A DNA stretch of 21,865 bases from Candidatus Levyibacteriota bacterium (GTDB lineage: Bacteria > Patescibacteriota > Microgenomatia > Levybacterales > UBA12049). Within the stretch, counting starts at the first letter, position 1. The number at the start of each line of letters is the position of its first letter. Of the stretch, positions 1-6,947 are shown piece by piece. Position numbers and translations under genes: made by a program. The notes beneath the pieces are model-generated. The model was not told the DNA's origin and ran no database searches. It worked only from the letters and a program-made list of their open reading frames with translations. Location: NCBI GenBank assembly GCA_016204425.1, contig JACQKR010000037.1:1-21865 (forward strand), read 5' to 3'.

Positions 1-45
1 CTGTAGTATAGCACTAATTTTACTATAAGTCTAATTATAGTTGTG

Positions 46-85
46 TCTGTGAAATTTGCTTGACAAACCTGACAATTTTCACAGA
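46..85. repeat. Imperfect hairpin, left intergenic region
   Basis: Arms at 46-58 and 73-85 pair over 13 positions with a single mismatch; 46-54 with 77-85 is a perfect 9-bp match. The loop is 14 bases. No T-run follows on either strand, so it is not a typical intrinsic terminator. The loop begins inside a TTGACA-like hexamer (60-65, + strand), but no good -10 box lies at the right distance. Role unknown. Confidence 0.45.
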
Positions 86-104
86 TTTTCGTGACTTTGT
101 GAGG

Positions 105-205
105 CTAGTGCCGTTACAAGTATATTATTATGTCAATCATGCCTACAATATTGCATGACTCCCGAGAATCTATACTACATAGGAACAAACTTGTAACGGT
201 ACTAG
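105..205. repeat. Long inverted repeat flanking the M16 gene 3' end
   Basis: Arms 105-120 and 190-205 match at 15 of 16 positions as an inverted repeat. The one mismatch would be a G.U pair in RNA read from the + strand. The 69-base interior holds another perfect 6-bp stem (137-142 with 153-158). The right arm contains the TAG stop (202-204) of the M16 peptidase gene. It could be a structured 3' UTR, a small RNA or a small repeat unit; no ORF fits inside. Confidence 0.45.
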
Positions 206-1500
206 AGTACGCTCATAAGGCTTGTATACTTCTTATCATTATTCCTCGTATTGTGAATTGGCCCCTGGAGGATGAGGTTTAGCTTCGAAAAATCCCAGTG
301 TTTCTGCATCATCCTCGTTAAATCCTGACTCGTCAGTCCGCGAAGGAGGGTTGCATAATCTTCAGGCATCCGCATGCTTTCTTCCCACAACAGATGGTCC
401 TCCACCCACCCGGTGATTGAGGAAGGATGATCGAAAGTCATCAGCCATTGATTCGTTAAATAATTTTTTGCGAATGACAATTCCTCATCAGTTGGTCCAT
501 GATGAACAAACGAAGCAAACTCTTGCATGATGAGCCGGACGACCTCCTCGAGATTTTCAGGCGACACTTGAGACGAGATGTACCCATACCCCAATCCCGG
601 ATATTGACTTGCACCTGCACCGACGTCATATACCAGTCCGCGGTCGTACCGAAGAAGCTTAAATAAGCGACTATTTCGAAGCTGACCGAAAATAACAAGG
701 GCAAGATTCTGCTTGAGACGTAGTTGCAAATCGTCAAACAGCCCCATTGATGGAAACGCCAAGTCCAAGTAACATATCTTGAGTGAAAAATCCGATCTGA
801 TTGCGACTTGCCGCTTGGTAAAATCCTTACCGTTCATGTTTGGAAAACCGGCGAATGACTTACCGTTCTTGTGGTTGGAAAAATATTTTTTTAGTAACTG
901 CTCAAGACGTTTCTCCTGAAAATTTCCGGACACAAGCAAGTAGGTATTACTTGGATGAAAATATCGTTTCCAATAATCGATAAGGTCTTCTCTTTTAAGA
1001 TTTTTAATTGTCTCAAGACTTCCGCCACCATCAAGCGTTAATGGATGACCGTCGATAAACCGGGTTTTTGTAAAAAAATCAGAAATCTTATACCAATGAG
1101 AATCCATCTTTTGCTTGATTTCTTCAAATACAGCCTGCCGCTCTTTCTCGATAGCTTCTTCAACAAATAACGGTCCAAAAAAGGTCTCACTGGCAATTTT
1201 TATTGCTTCTTCAAGATGGGTGGAAGGAACAGTGATATAAAAACTCACCATAAGATTTTTCGTGTATGCCCCGTAATTCCCTGCCAAACCTTCAATAAAT
1301 CGTGAGAATTCGGCAACGGTCGGAAAGGATGGTATTCCCTGTACGAGCATATGTTCCATAAAATGCGCAACTCCGTTATTTATTTTGTTTTCAACTAAGG
1401 ATCCGCCTTTTACACTGATTCGCAAATGGATAGATTTGAGGTTTGGAAGATGATAGGTTGCCAACTGTATGCCGTTAGGCAGCTTTGAGGTTGTAAGCAT
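202..1500 (-). CDS. M16 family zinc metallopeptidase (insulinase/MPP-like)
   Basis: 432-aa protein of the pitrilysin/processing-peptidase family, which degrades or processes peptides in a closed chamber. The inverted zinc motif HxxEH is visible as HFMEH at residues 46-50. Glu127 lies 76 residues later, the classical third zinc ligand spacing. The second half (about 170-350) is the M16C domain, with an RGLVYDV segment near 286 matching the family's substrate-binding RGLxYxV stretch. The length suits a single M16B subunit. These usually work as dimers, often with a second, inactive subunit encoded nearby; none is visible here, so it may be a homodimer or have a partner left of the window. The ATG is chosen because the family's N-terminal LxNG motif starts at residue 7. 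There is no clear Shine-Dalgarno, but a good promoter lies about 50-80 bases upstream. Confidence 0.93.
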   Translation of the reverse strand: MLTTSKLPNGIQLATYHLPNLKSIHLRISVKGGSLVENKINNGVAHFMEHMLVQGIPSFPTVAEFSRFIEGLAGNYGAYTKNLMVSFYITVPSTHLEEAIKIASETFFGPLFVEEAIEKERQAVFEEIKQKMDSHWYKISDFFTKTRFIDGHPLTLDGGGSLETIKNLKREDLIDYWKRYFHPSNTYLLVSGNFQEKRLEQLLKKYFSNHKNGKSFAGFPNMNGKDFTKRQVAIRSDFSLKICYLDLAFPSMGLFDDLQLRLKQNLALVIFGQLRNSRLFKLLRYDRGLVYDVGAGASQYPGLGYGYISSQVSPENLEEVVRLIMQEFASFVHHGPTDEELSFAKNYLTNQWLMTFDHPSSITGWVEDHLLWEESMRMPEDYATLLRGLTSQDLTRMMQKHWDFSKLNLILQGPIHNTRNNDKKYTSLMSVL

Positions 1501-1551
1501 GATAATCTTGTTGGGTTCTTACAGAACTTTTACTTTCTTCTTACATTTCCC

Positions 1552-1580
1552 ACGATATATGGCATCAAAATATTTGTCAA
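1552..1580 (-). promoter_or_regulatory. Sigma70-type promoter of the M16 peptidase gene
   Basis: On the minus strand a perfect TTGACA (1575-1580) is followed after 17 bases by TATCGT (1552-1557, 4/6 match). Transcription would start near 1545, giving a leader of about 45 bases. That leader contains a small GTTCT/AGAAC hairpin at 1515-1527. Predicted from sequence only. Confidence 0.6.
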
Positions 1581-1622
1581 GCTAAGCCATTCGGAGAAAT
1601 CATTTTCTTGAAAGCAGGCGCC

Positions 1623-2459
1623 TTACCTGATTATTATCGGAGCGGGTGTCGTTGCAGGAGACGTAATTGTAGGATCAGGCTGCTGTTCGGGCTTTGCTTT
1701 TATTGAAAAATCCTTGACGTGTACCACCCGTGTTACGGTGCGTTTCGACCTGTCCCAGATGCCTTTTACCCGGACAATATTTCCAACGGCCACCGATTTT
1801 ACATCTATCAAAAATCCGTCTTGACTCATAAATCGTGTATTTTGATCCGTACTGACACGTTGATCACCATGCTTTGACGACTGAATGATAAATCCCGAAC
1901 TGTTTTTTTCCTTTACAGTACCGATAACCACGAATGCTTGCTTCGTGACGAGAGGCTTTTTTGACAGAGTAGATGATGGAGAAGAAGGAATCATAGCGTC
2001 ATACGTTACAAGCATGTCTCTTTCGCCAAAATTACCATCAGTATCATTTGCTACAACAAAAATGCTATTTTCTCCCTCGGTCAATTGTAGAATTGTTGAA
2101 AAGTATCCGGTGCGATTTGCCTTAAGCGTCGTATCATTTACGAATACTTCCACAAATGGGGCTGTCCTTCCTCGCACATACGTTGTCTGTTTTGTTAGAA
2201 TTTTTTTTTCTTTTGGCTCCGTAACATCAAGGTATAATGAATATGTCTGAGCGCCTTCTACTACCTCTTGTGTGTTTTTCTTTTCCTGGCTTTCCGCACC
2301 TCTCTCTTGCAAAAGATTTTGACTTATCAACATTTCGACCTTAGGTTTCCTTACACTTCGAAGCGTTAGCATAAGCAATACGCCTAAGAATAGGATAAAT
2401 ACTCCAGCCAAAATCATTACCAGGGATGGTTTGCGAGTTTTTGATGGCTGATCACTCAT
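1623..2459 (-). CDS. Membrane-anchored protein with Ig-like and DUF5666/OB-like domains
   Basis: 278 aa. A short basic N-terminus is followed by one membrane segment (about 12-33), so the rest is probably outside the membrane. Residues 78-154 resemble the bacterial Ig-like / glucodextranase-B type domain: the YVRGRTAPFVEVFVND and LTEGENSIFVVANDTDGN stretches fit its consensus of a modified value followed by a smooth strand pattern. Residues 177-252 (GTV..SGFII..., VGNIVRVKGIWD) look like a DUF5666-type OB-fold beta domain. The tail from 256 is Pro/Thr-rich. Such proteins are common in CPR genomes and are thought to be surface or wall-associated; the exact function is unknown. Start: ATG at 2459 with a GAGG-containing Shine-Dalgarno about 12 bases upstream. 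The gene is divergent from the CoA-binding gene, and 122 bases separate it from the M16 gene. Confidence 0.8.
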   Translation of the reverse strand: MSDQPSKTRKPSLVMILAGVFILFLGVLLMLTLRSVRKPKVEMLISQNLLQERGAESQEKKNTQEVVEGAQTYSLYLDVTEPKEKKILTKQTTYVRGRTAPFVEVFVNDTTLKANRTGYFSTILQLTEGENSIFVVANDTDGNFGERDMLVTYDAMIPSSPSSTLSKKPLVTKQAFVVIGTVKEKNSSGFIIQSSKHGDQRVSTDQNTRFMSQDGFLIDVKSVAVGNIVRVKGIWDRSKRTVTRVVHVKDFSIKAKPEQQPDPTITSPATTPAPIIIR

Positions 2460-2569
2460 TGAGGTAGTTTCCTCTTTTCCGGTAGGCGCGAATACCTGCT
2501 ATCAATTTCGTTAATGGGATTTGCGTAGTAACCAGTGTAAACAATTTTGCTCGAAAAATCAAAAAACAG

Positions 2570-2578
2570 TGATATACT
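2570..2578 (+). promoter_or_regulatory. Extended -10 promoter giving a leaderless CoA-binding transcript
   Basis: TG (2570-2571), one base, then TATACT (2573-2578, 5/6 match) form an extended -10 element. The expected start of transcription, 7 bases downstream, falls on 2585-2586, the A of the ATG at 2586. A TTGCTC at 2547-2552 is too far away (20 bases) to be a strong -35. The geometry predicts a leaderless mRNA. Confidence 0.55.
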
Positions 2579-2585
2579 ATGCTCA

Positions 2586-3002
2586 ATGTCTCTTAAGAAA
2601 CAATTAGATGGAGTAAAAACGATCGCCATTGTGGGTCTATCCGACAAACCGGAACGATATAGCTATAAAGTCGCATCGTATCTTCAATCTCAAGGATTTC
2701 GCATAATTCCTGTGAATCCGAATATTACTCACGTTCTCGGAGAAAAAGCATATCCAGACCTCCTGTCTATCCCGAAAGATACAAAAGTCGATCTTGTCGA
2801 TATTTTTAGGCGATCTGAGGAGGTGTTGGCTCATGTACGGGAGGCGGTGGAACGGGGAGATGTGAAAACGATATGGATGCAAGAAGGAGTTGTCAATGAA
2901 GAGGCAAAAATATATGCGGAGACAAAGGGACTAGAAGTCGTCATGAACTTCTGCCTTATGATTTTTCATAAAGAAAAACACCAAAGCAACGTCAATGCTT
3001 AA
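2586..3002 (+). CDS. CoA-binding domain protein (YccU/CoA_binding_2 family)
   Basis: 138-aa Rossmann-fold protein of the CoA_binding_2 family, small cytoplasmic proteins related to the CoA-binding domain of succinyl-CoA synthetase. Their biological role is poorly known. Family signatures are clear: IAIVGLSDKPERYSYKV near the N-terminus, then FRIIPVNP, VDLVDIFRRSEEV, IWMQEGVVNEEA and the C-terminal VVMNFCLM. An in-frame TTG at 2547 would add 13 residues. I chose ATG 2586 because homologs begin at about this point and because a -10 box sits exactly where a leaderless transcript would start at that ATG. The 3' end overlaps the convergent glutamate dehydrogenase gene by 11 bases (2992-3002), so there is no room for a separate terminator. 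Confidence 0.9.
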   Translation: MSLKKQLDGVKTIAIVGLSDKPERYSYKVASYLQSQGFRIIPVNPNITHVLGEKAYPDLLSIPKDTKVDLVDIFRRSEEVLAHVREAVERGDVKTIWMQEGVVNEEAKIYAETKGLEVVMNFCLMIFHKEKHQSNVNA

Positions 3003-4272
3003 CCCACGCTTTTGCCAGCCGCTCCAAAGCGACGGTATAGGCTGCTTTTCGAAGCGTAATTCCTTTCTCTTTTGAGCAGCGAAATACCGTATCTGCTGCT
3101 TTTTCCATTTTTCCCCGGAGTTTCTGAAAGACTTCTTCTTTTGTAAACTGCTTTTTATGAATATTCTGATACCACTCAAAGTAGCTCACGGCTACTCCCC
3201 CCGAATTTGCGAGAATATCCGGAATAATGATATTTTTTTTCTTATCTAAAATTTCATCTGCCTCTGCGGTCGTCGGACCATTTGCCATCTCAAGAACAAA
3301 ATGCGCTTTTATCTTCTTGGCTTTTTTTGCAGTTATAACATCCTCAAGCGCTGCAGGAACGAGCACATCAACAGGAAGTTCTAAGATCTCCTCAGGAGTA
3401 ATATCAATGCCGCGAAGCGGCTTCTTATTTACGATATCACACACAGAACCGACACAATAGCACCCTGCAAGGTACCCTTTTTCTCTTTTACATGCTTCTA
3501 TCTGATCGATACTGTCAATTCCGCCGGGAATATAGATGCCACCTCGAGAGTCACACAATGCAACAATTGTACATCCTTGCTCCTGAAGGAATCGCGCGAT
3601 ATATGAACCGACGTTACCAAACCCCTGCACGGCTACTGTCAGACCTTTTGGATTTACTCCGAGCTTCTGTAATATCGCAAGCAATGTAAACATCCCTCCT
3701 AAACCGGTTGCTTCAGTCCTCCCCTGGGATCCCCCGGTATCAATTGGCTTACCGGTAACAACAGCGGGTACGTATTTGCCGACGAGTTTACTATATTCAT
3801 CAACGATCCATGACATAATTTTTGGATTGGTATTCACATCGGGAGCAGGGACATCAACTCGAGGACCGATATCATGGACAAGTTTTCTCACGAACAACCT
3901 CGTTAGTTTCTCAAGCTCCGCTTCTGATAATTTTTTAGGGGCAACAGCAATGCCTCCTTTTCCGCCACCGAAAGGAACATCTACTACAGCATTTTTCATC
4001 GTCATCCAAAAAGACAACGCTTTTACCTCATCTATTGACACATGAGGATGATATCGAAGGCCACCTTTATACGGACCTTTGATATTATTATGCTGTATCC
4101 GGTATCCCTTATAGACTTCTATTGACCCGTCGTCTTTTTCAAGCGGCAGTGATACTTCAATAATCTTGTCATGCTCAAGGAGTGTCGCAAGAAGCAACGG
4201 ATCAAGATGTGTCTCTGCTGCTACTGATTGAAGTAGCTGTTTTGTCCTTGTCCAGGGATTTGCTTGCACCAT
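2992..4272 (-). CDS. gdhA: Glutamate dehydrogenase (Glu/Leu/Phe/Val dehydrogenase family)
   Basis: Cytosolic NAD(P)-dependent oxidative deamination of glutamate to 2-oxoglutarate and ammonium, or the reverse. Numbering from ATG 4272 (426 aa): the substrate-binding PYKGGLR lies at 67-73, catalytic Lys105 in PFGGGKGG, catalytic Asp145 in VPAPDVNT, and the Rossmann motif GFGNVG at 217-222. The C-terminal ANSGGVAVSYFEWYQN is also typical. Length matches hexameric GDHs of the RocG/GudB type. Start choice: an ATG at 4290 would add MEEELF, but those codons contain GAGGAG, a strong Shine-Dalgarno 6 bases before ATG 4272. A CATAAT box just before 4290 leaves a leaderless start there possible. Cofactor preference cannot be read from the sequence. 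The gene overlaps the convergent CoA-binding gene at its 3' end. Confidence 0.95.
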   Translation of the reverse strand: MVQANPWTRTKQLLQSVAAETHLDPLLLATLLEHDKIIEVSLPLEKDDGSIEVYKGYRIQHNNIKGPYKGGLRYHPHVSIDEVKALSFWMTMKNAVVDVPFGGGKGGIAVAPKKLSEAELEKLTRLFVRKLVHDIGPRVDVPAPDVNTNPKIMSWIVDEYSKLVGKYVPAVVTGKPIDTGGSQGRTEATGLGGMFTLLAILQKLGVNPKGLTVAVQGFGNVGSYIARFLQEQGCTIVALCDSRGGIYIPGGIDSIDQIEACKREKGYLAGCYCVGSVCDIVNKKPLRGIDITPEEILELPVDVLVPAALEDVITAKKAKKIKAHFVLEMANGPTTAEADEILDKKKNIIIPDILANSGGVAVSYFEWYQNIHKKQFTKEEVFQKLRGKMEKAADTVFRCSKEKGITLRKAAYTVALERLAKAWVKH

Positions 4273-4278
4273 GAAAAG

Positions 4279-4302
4279 CTCCTCTTCCATAGTATCATTA
4301 TG
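4279..4302 (-). promoter_or_regulatory. GDH start region: -10 box and Shine-Dalgarno
   Basis: CATAAT on the minus strand (4297-4302, 5/6 match to -10) lies 6 bases before ATG 4290. GAGGAG (4279-4284) lies 6 bases before ATG 4272. One transcript starting near 4290 could support either a leaderless start at 4290 or a Shine-Dalgarno start at 4272; the second is favoured. No convincing -35 was found. Confidence 0.4.
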
Positions 4303-4361
4303 ATATAAATACGGCTAGAGTCTTGACGAGGATACGACAAAAAACTGACAGTCGGTTTCCA

Positions 4362-4688
4362 TTACCTCTTCTTTGCTTCTTCAATGTCTTCGTGAAATTT
4401 CAAGATCATTGCTTTTGCAGCCTGAGTTATTTTTTCTTCAATGTTCTTCGTTTTCGATTTCAAATGGTCCCAAACAACATCATGAGTTTCTTCATGTACA
4501 TATTGCAGAAATATCTTTTTTTCTGATTCAGGCAATTCTGAAAGCACGGTATCCAAAACCGAGTGATGGATATTTGCCTCAGCAAGACTCTGAAGCTGCC
4601 CCTTCTCTTCTTTTGTGAGATCGAGAGTATCAAGTTTGACGGTAAGTGATGTCAGCTCAACAAGGTGGCTATAAAAATACTTCTTCAT
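4362..4688 (-). CDS. Small helical hypothetical protein, CPR-type
   Basis: 108 aa, highly charged and predicted almost entirely alpha-helical, with no signal peptide or membrane segment, so probably cytoplasmic. It opens with MKKYFYSHLVELTSL and closes with a Lys/Glu-rich helix (about 77-108) that may form a coiled coil. The composition and motif HHSVLDTVLSELPESEKKIFL resemble small conserved proteins I associate with Microgenomates genomes, but I cannot name a function. It starts 7 bases after the stop of the exported protein gene (4696-5580). A perfect TATAAT (4695-4700) lies 6 bases before its ATG and overlaps the upstream stop codon. It may therefore be transcribed both from the upstream gene and from its own leaderless promoter. 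No Shine-Dalgarno is present. Confidence 0.7.
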   Translation of the reverse strand: MKKYFYSHLVELTSLTVKLDTLDLTKEEKGQLQSLAEANIHHSVLDTVLSELPESEKKIFLQYVHEETHDVVWDHLKSKTKNIEEKITQAAKAMILKFHEDIEEAKKR

Positions 4689-4694
4689 AATACT

Positions 4695-4700
4695 ATTATA
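4695..4700 (-). promoter_or_regulatory. TATAAT box 6 bases before the 4688 start
   Basis: A perfect minus-strand TATAAT overlaps the TAA stop of the preceding gene and ends 6 bases before the ATG at 4688. Transcription would begin at or next to the start codon. The -35 region is weak. Confidence 0.4.
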
Positions 4701-5580
4701 AAACGTGCATAGGTCCTAATGGAACTTTGTTTTCAGGATCGTCAATGAAGAAAAACAAAACAGGACCCTTCAAAGATCCGTCGACCCGTCCTAAATACTG
4801 CATCACCTCCGGTGACCCGCCTAAGCGCTTCCCTGTCCAGACTGCAGGACCGGCATCCCCGATAACCGTCACGATAGATTTTCCTGTGTATGGATTGACG
4901 AGAAGCATTTTTCTGTATTTGAAAAAATCCCGATATTCTGCAACTTTACTATTGAATTCCGGAGCAAGAAATGTTTGCACTGCTATATAGTATCTTTCTC
5001 GTTGGATGTCCTCCTCAGTCATCACTTCTCTTGATGATGCAAAGTACCCCCACGCACCTCGCCCCGGTGCCATCCCGGAAGATGTGTGTATCCTTGCATC
5101 TTCCTCAGACTCAAAATGAGAATAGATAGTATCTCCAGGATAGCGCATGAGATGCTGTTCTGCTCCGATGAGACCATAATTCCTTTCCAGCCGTTTCCCG
5201 TCAATTTCTGATTTGACAGGGATGCCAAATCGAGCCGAAAGTAACGATATTACCCGCTGTTCCTCCTCTTGTTGCAGCGGACGAACTTCTTTTGGCAACA
5301 CCGTGTAAAGATCCGAAACCAAGAACGTATCTTTATCAAGGTCCGTAAACTCAGGTTTTTGGTCTGCTGTTGTGATGGGAGCAGAGATTGATGCCGATAT
5401 TGGACTAGCGAGTAACAGCAACCCACTTAAGGCACTCGCTGTCAGATGCTTTGAACGGTTTGCAAACCACCGCAGCGATTTCCTATGTCTTTTCCAGAGC
5501 GAGTGCTGAAGCTCAAGGTGTTGTTCCGTCCATTTATTTTTTAAGTGCTCGTAGTGGGGCTTGTAATTTTTCTGCGCCAT
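4696..5580 (-). CDS. Predicted exported/anchored protein, possible double-psi beta-barrel C-terminus
   Basis: 294 aa, family not firmly recognised. Residues 1-46 are strongly basic (many K, R, H), followed by one hydrophobic segment at about 48-67 ending in small residues. This fits a signal peptide with a long n-region or an N-terminal anchor, placing about 225 residues outside. The C-terminal part (222-294) reads NPYTGKSIVTVIGDAGPAVW at 229-248. It is reminiscent of RlpA-like/3D double-psi beta-barrels, in which a GKS..V.V.DRGP stretch is typical; here DAGP at 242-245 replaces DRGP. That link is inference from pattern only. The gene is the first of a pair with the 4362-4688 gene and follows the major pilin gene by 62 bases, with its own promoter-like sequence. 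No Shine-Dalgarno is present. Confidence 0.7.
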   Translation of the reverse strand: MAQKNYKPHYEHLKNKWTEQHLELQHSLWKRHRKSLRWFANRSKHLTASALSGLLLLASPISASISAPITTADQKPEFTDLDKDTFLVSDLYTVLPKEVRPLQQEEEQRVISLLSARFGIPVKSEIDGKRLERNYGLIGAEQHLMRYPGDTIYSHFESEEDARIHTSSGMAPGRGAWGYFASSREVMTEEDIQRERYYIAVQTFLAPEFNSKVAEYRDFFKYRKMLLVNPYTGKSIVTVIGDAGPAVWTGKRLGGSPEVMQYLGRVDGSLKGPVLFFFIDDPENKVPLGPMHVL

Positions 5581-5587
5581 TATATAA

Positions 5588-5616
5588 ATAATGTCATGTA
5601 TTTACAGAAGAATCAA
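5588..5616 (-). promoter_or_regulatory. Promoter-like element before the exported protein gene
   Basis: Minus-strand TTGATT (5611-5616), 17 bases, CATTAT (5588-5593), then 7 bases to the ATG at 5580. Each hexamer matches consensus at 4 of 6 positions. The position predicts a leaderless mRNA, consistent with the absence of a Shine-Dalgarno. Confidence 0.4.
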
Positions 5617-5642
5617 TGTTCGAGCAAAAGTAAGACTCAGGA

Positions 5643-6116
5643 TTAGCGGGTTACGGAGATTACTGCACCGTTATCTGTCGTATCTGCGGATACGGTGATT
5701 CTATTGTTTGCGTCTCGTGCGATGCTGTAGCCTGTTGCATATGCCGCGCATTCGGATTCATTGACATCATCCGTGTTCAAGGTTGGGTTTGTCGGAAAAG
5801 CCGGAATGAATTCTGGGATAAGCAGTGCACAGAGATTCGGAAAGTTTGTATTATTCAATGTTGTTGCTGTGTCGGCTGTTAATGCTGCGACCTCTGGAGG
5901 AAGTTGTCCTTTATTTTCTGCTGTATATTGTCCTACTGCGCTTAAGATTTGTGTCGTATCACTTCTTCTTTTTGTATTGTTTGCATTTCCGAATTGTCGT
6001 GCTGGATTGATGGCGATAAGTGTGATTGCGAGGAGAACTGCGAGGATTCCGATAACGACTAAAAGTTCAATAAGCGTGAAACCTCTTTGTGTTTTTGTTC
6101 GGGCAGTGAATTTCAT
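5643..6116 (-). CDS. Type IV pilin, probable major subunit
   Basis: 157-aa class III prepilin. The leader is 12 residues, ending in the RG/F cleavage site (Gly12/Phe13), then FTLIELLVVIGILAVLLAIT with the conserved Glu17 (+5 of the mature protein). This helix anchors the subunit in the membrane before assembly and packs it in the fibre core. The globular part contains Cys96 and Cys123, which may form a disulfide loop. The INPARQFGNANNTKRRSD stretch after the helix is typical of CPR and Gram-positive pilins. It is the last pilin of the cluster and has its own strong promoter with a perfect -35, plus a hairpin separating it from the upstream gene. That separate transcription is why I infer it is the major subunit. 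There is no strong Shine-Dalgarno. Confidence 0.9.
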   Translation of the reverse strand: MKFTARTKTQRGFTLIELLVVIGILAVLLAITLIAINPARQFGNANNTKRRSDTTQILSAVGQYTAENKGQLPPEVAALTADTATTLNNTNFPNLCALLIPEFIPAFPTNPTLNTDDVNESECAAYATGYSIARDANNRITVSADTTDNGAVISVTR

Positions 6117-6136
6117 ATTTCTGTATATCTTTAACC

Positions 6137-6166
6137 AGTATGCACATGGCGTTGAGTGTTTGTCAA
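6137..6166 (-). promoter_or_regulatory. Strong promoter of the major pilin gene
   Basis: Perfect minus-strand TTGACA (6161-6166), 18-base spacer, CATACT (6137-6142, 4/6). Transcription would start near 6130, about 12-15 bases before the ATG at 6116. It lies directly after the hairpin 6169-6192. Confidence 0.6.
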
Positions 6167-6168
6167 GA

Positions 6169-6192
6169 GGTATTTTTGAGGCTAAAAATACC
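6169..6192 (-). terminator. Hairpin between the pilus operon and the major pilin gene
   Basis: Perfect 9-bp stem (6169-6177 with 6184-6192) and a 6-base loop. In the minus-strand RNA it lies just after the stop of the 6204-6947 gene and just before the pilin -35. The U-rich left arm and A-rich right arm are followed by UCUUGAC, not a U-run, so it is at best an atypical terminator. It may instead act as an RNA-processing or mRNA-stabilising hairpin. Confidence 0.45.
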
Positions 6193-6203
6193 CTAGAGTG
6201 CAG

Positions 6204-6947
6204 CTATTTTATCGATTGCTGCAATGACTGTTGAGAAGTACCCATCGATAAAATAATAACAATCACCAATACGATAATCAGGAAGATAAATACGCCAACG
6301 AGCAAGAATAATCTTTTCTTATCTGTTTGTTTATCTTGCAATATCTGGTGTGCCTGTGGGATGACAATTCCCCCCTCCCGTTTGACAAGAAGATTGTACT
6401 GTTTCAAAGTATCAGCTTTCTGAAACGCAGTTTTTGCAACCGTTTGATTTATGCCTCCGGCAAAAGAAATTTCTTTTCCAAAAACACTTGCGGGAAGAAC
6501 TGTCGTGACCGAAAATTTCTCCTGCTCAAACGCCTGCATGATAGTTGTAAAAAAATCGCTATTTGCTGCAATCACTTTTATATCCTTTTCTGAGGGTACC
6601 TTCGTGTATGCGACACTTTCAAATGGAACAGTATCAATGAAGCGTTGGATTGTCTCGTCTTTTTCCTCAGATGTAAGAGGAGTATTCTTGTTTTGTAATT
6701 GAACGACTTTCTCAAACACTACTCCTTCTGCGAGAATTATCGAAATATTTGCAGCAGGAATTTTATTGGCTGTAATAAATGCTTTCAGCTGACTCTTCAA
6801 AGCGTCTTCACTCAAAACATCCAGATCCCGTATGATCTCCTGTGGATAGGGAAAAACAAGCAGTGTCCCTATCGCATCACGATAATACGTAAGGCTATTT
6901 CTATCAATATATATCAGCGCTGCTTCTTTTTTCGTTGCTTTTTCCAT
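6204..6947 (-). CDS. Pilus-cluster protein with C-terminal membrane anchor, possible reduced PilM/PilN
   Basis: 247 aa from ATG 6947. A soluble N-terminal domain of about 210 residues is followed by one long hydrophobic segment (about 213-234) and a short Gln/Ser-rich tail, so it is probably tail-anchored with the bulk in the cytoplasm. It begins EAALIYIDRNSLTYYR, and the pattern YIDRNSLTYYRD...LLVFPYP resembles the first strands of PilM-like actin-fold proteins. The ATP-binding signatures are not evident and the domain is short. I infer a degenerate PilM-like scaffold fused to the membrane anchor that PilN would otherwise provide. Start: an ATG at 6965 would add six residues, but those bases contain AAGGAGG, an ideal Shine-Dalgarno 7 bases before ATG 6947. 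That ATG overlaps the previous stop as TGATG, indicating translational coupling. Confidence 0.7.
   Translation of the reverse strand: MEKATKKEAALIYIDRNSLTYYRDAIGTLLVFPYPQEIIRDLDVLSEDALKSQLKAFITANKIPAANISIILAEGVVFEKVVQLQNKNTPLTSEEKDETIQRFIDTVPFESVAYTKVPSEKDIKVIAANSDFFTTIMQAFEQEKFSVTTVLPASVFGKEISFAGGINQTVAKTAFQKADTLKQYNLLVKREGGIVIPQAHQILQDKQTDKKRLFLLVGVFIFLIIVLVIVIILSMGTSQQSLQQSIK

Noticed and set aside
1885..2250. 121-aa open frame on the + strand opposite the Ig-like protein gene
   Set aside because: It is a shadow of the minus-strand gene, which has recognisable domains.
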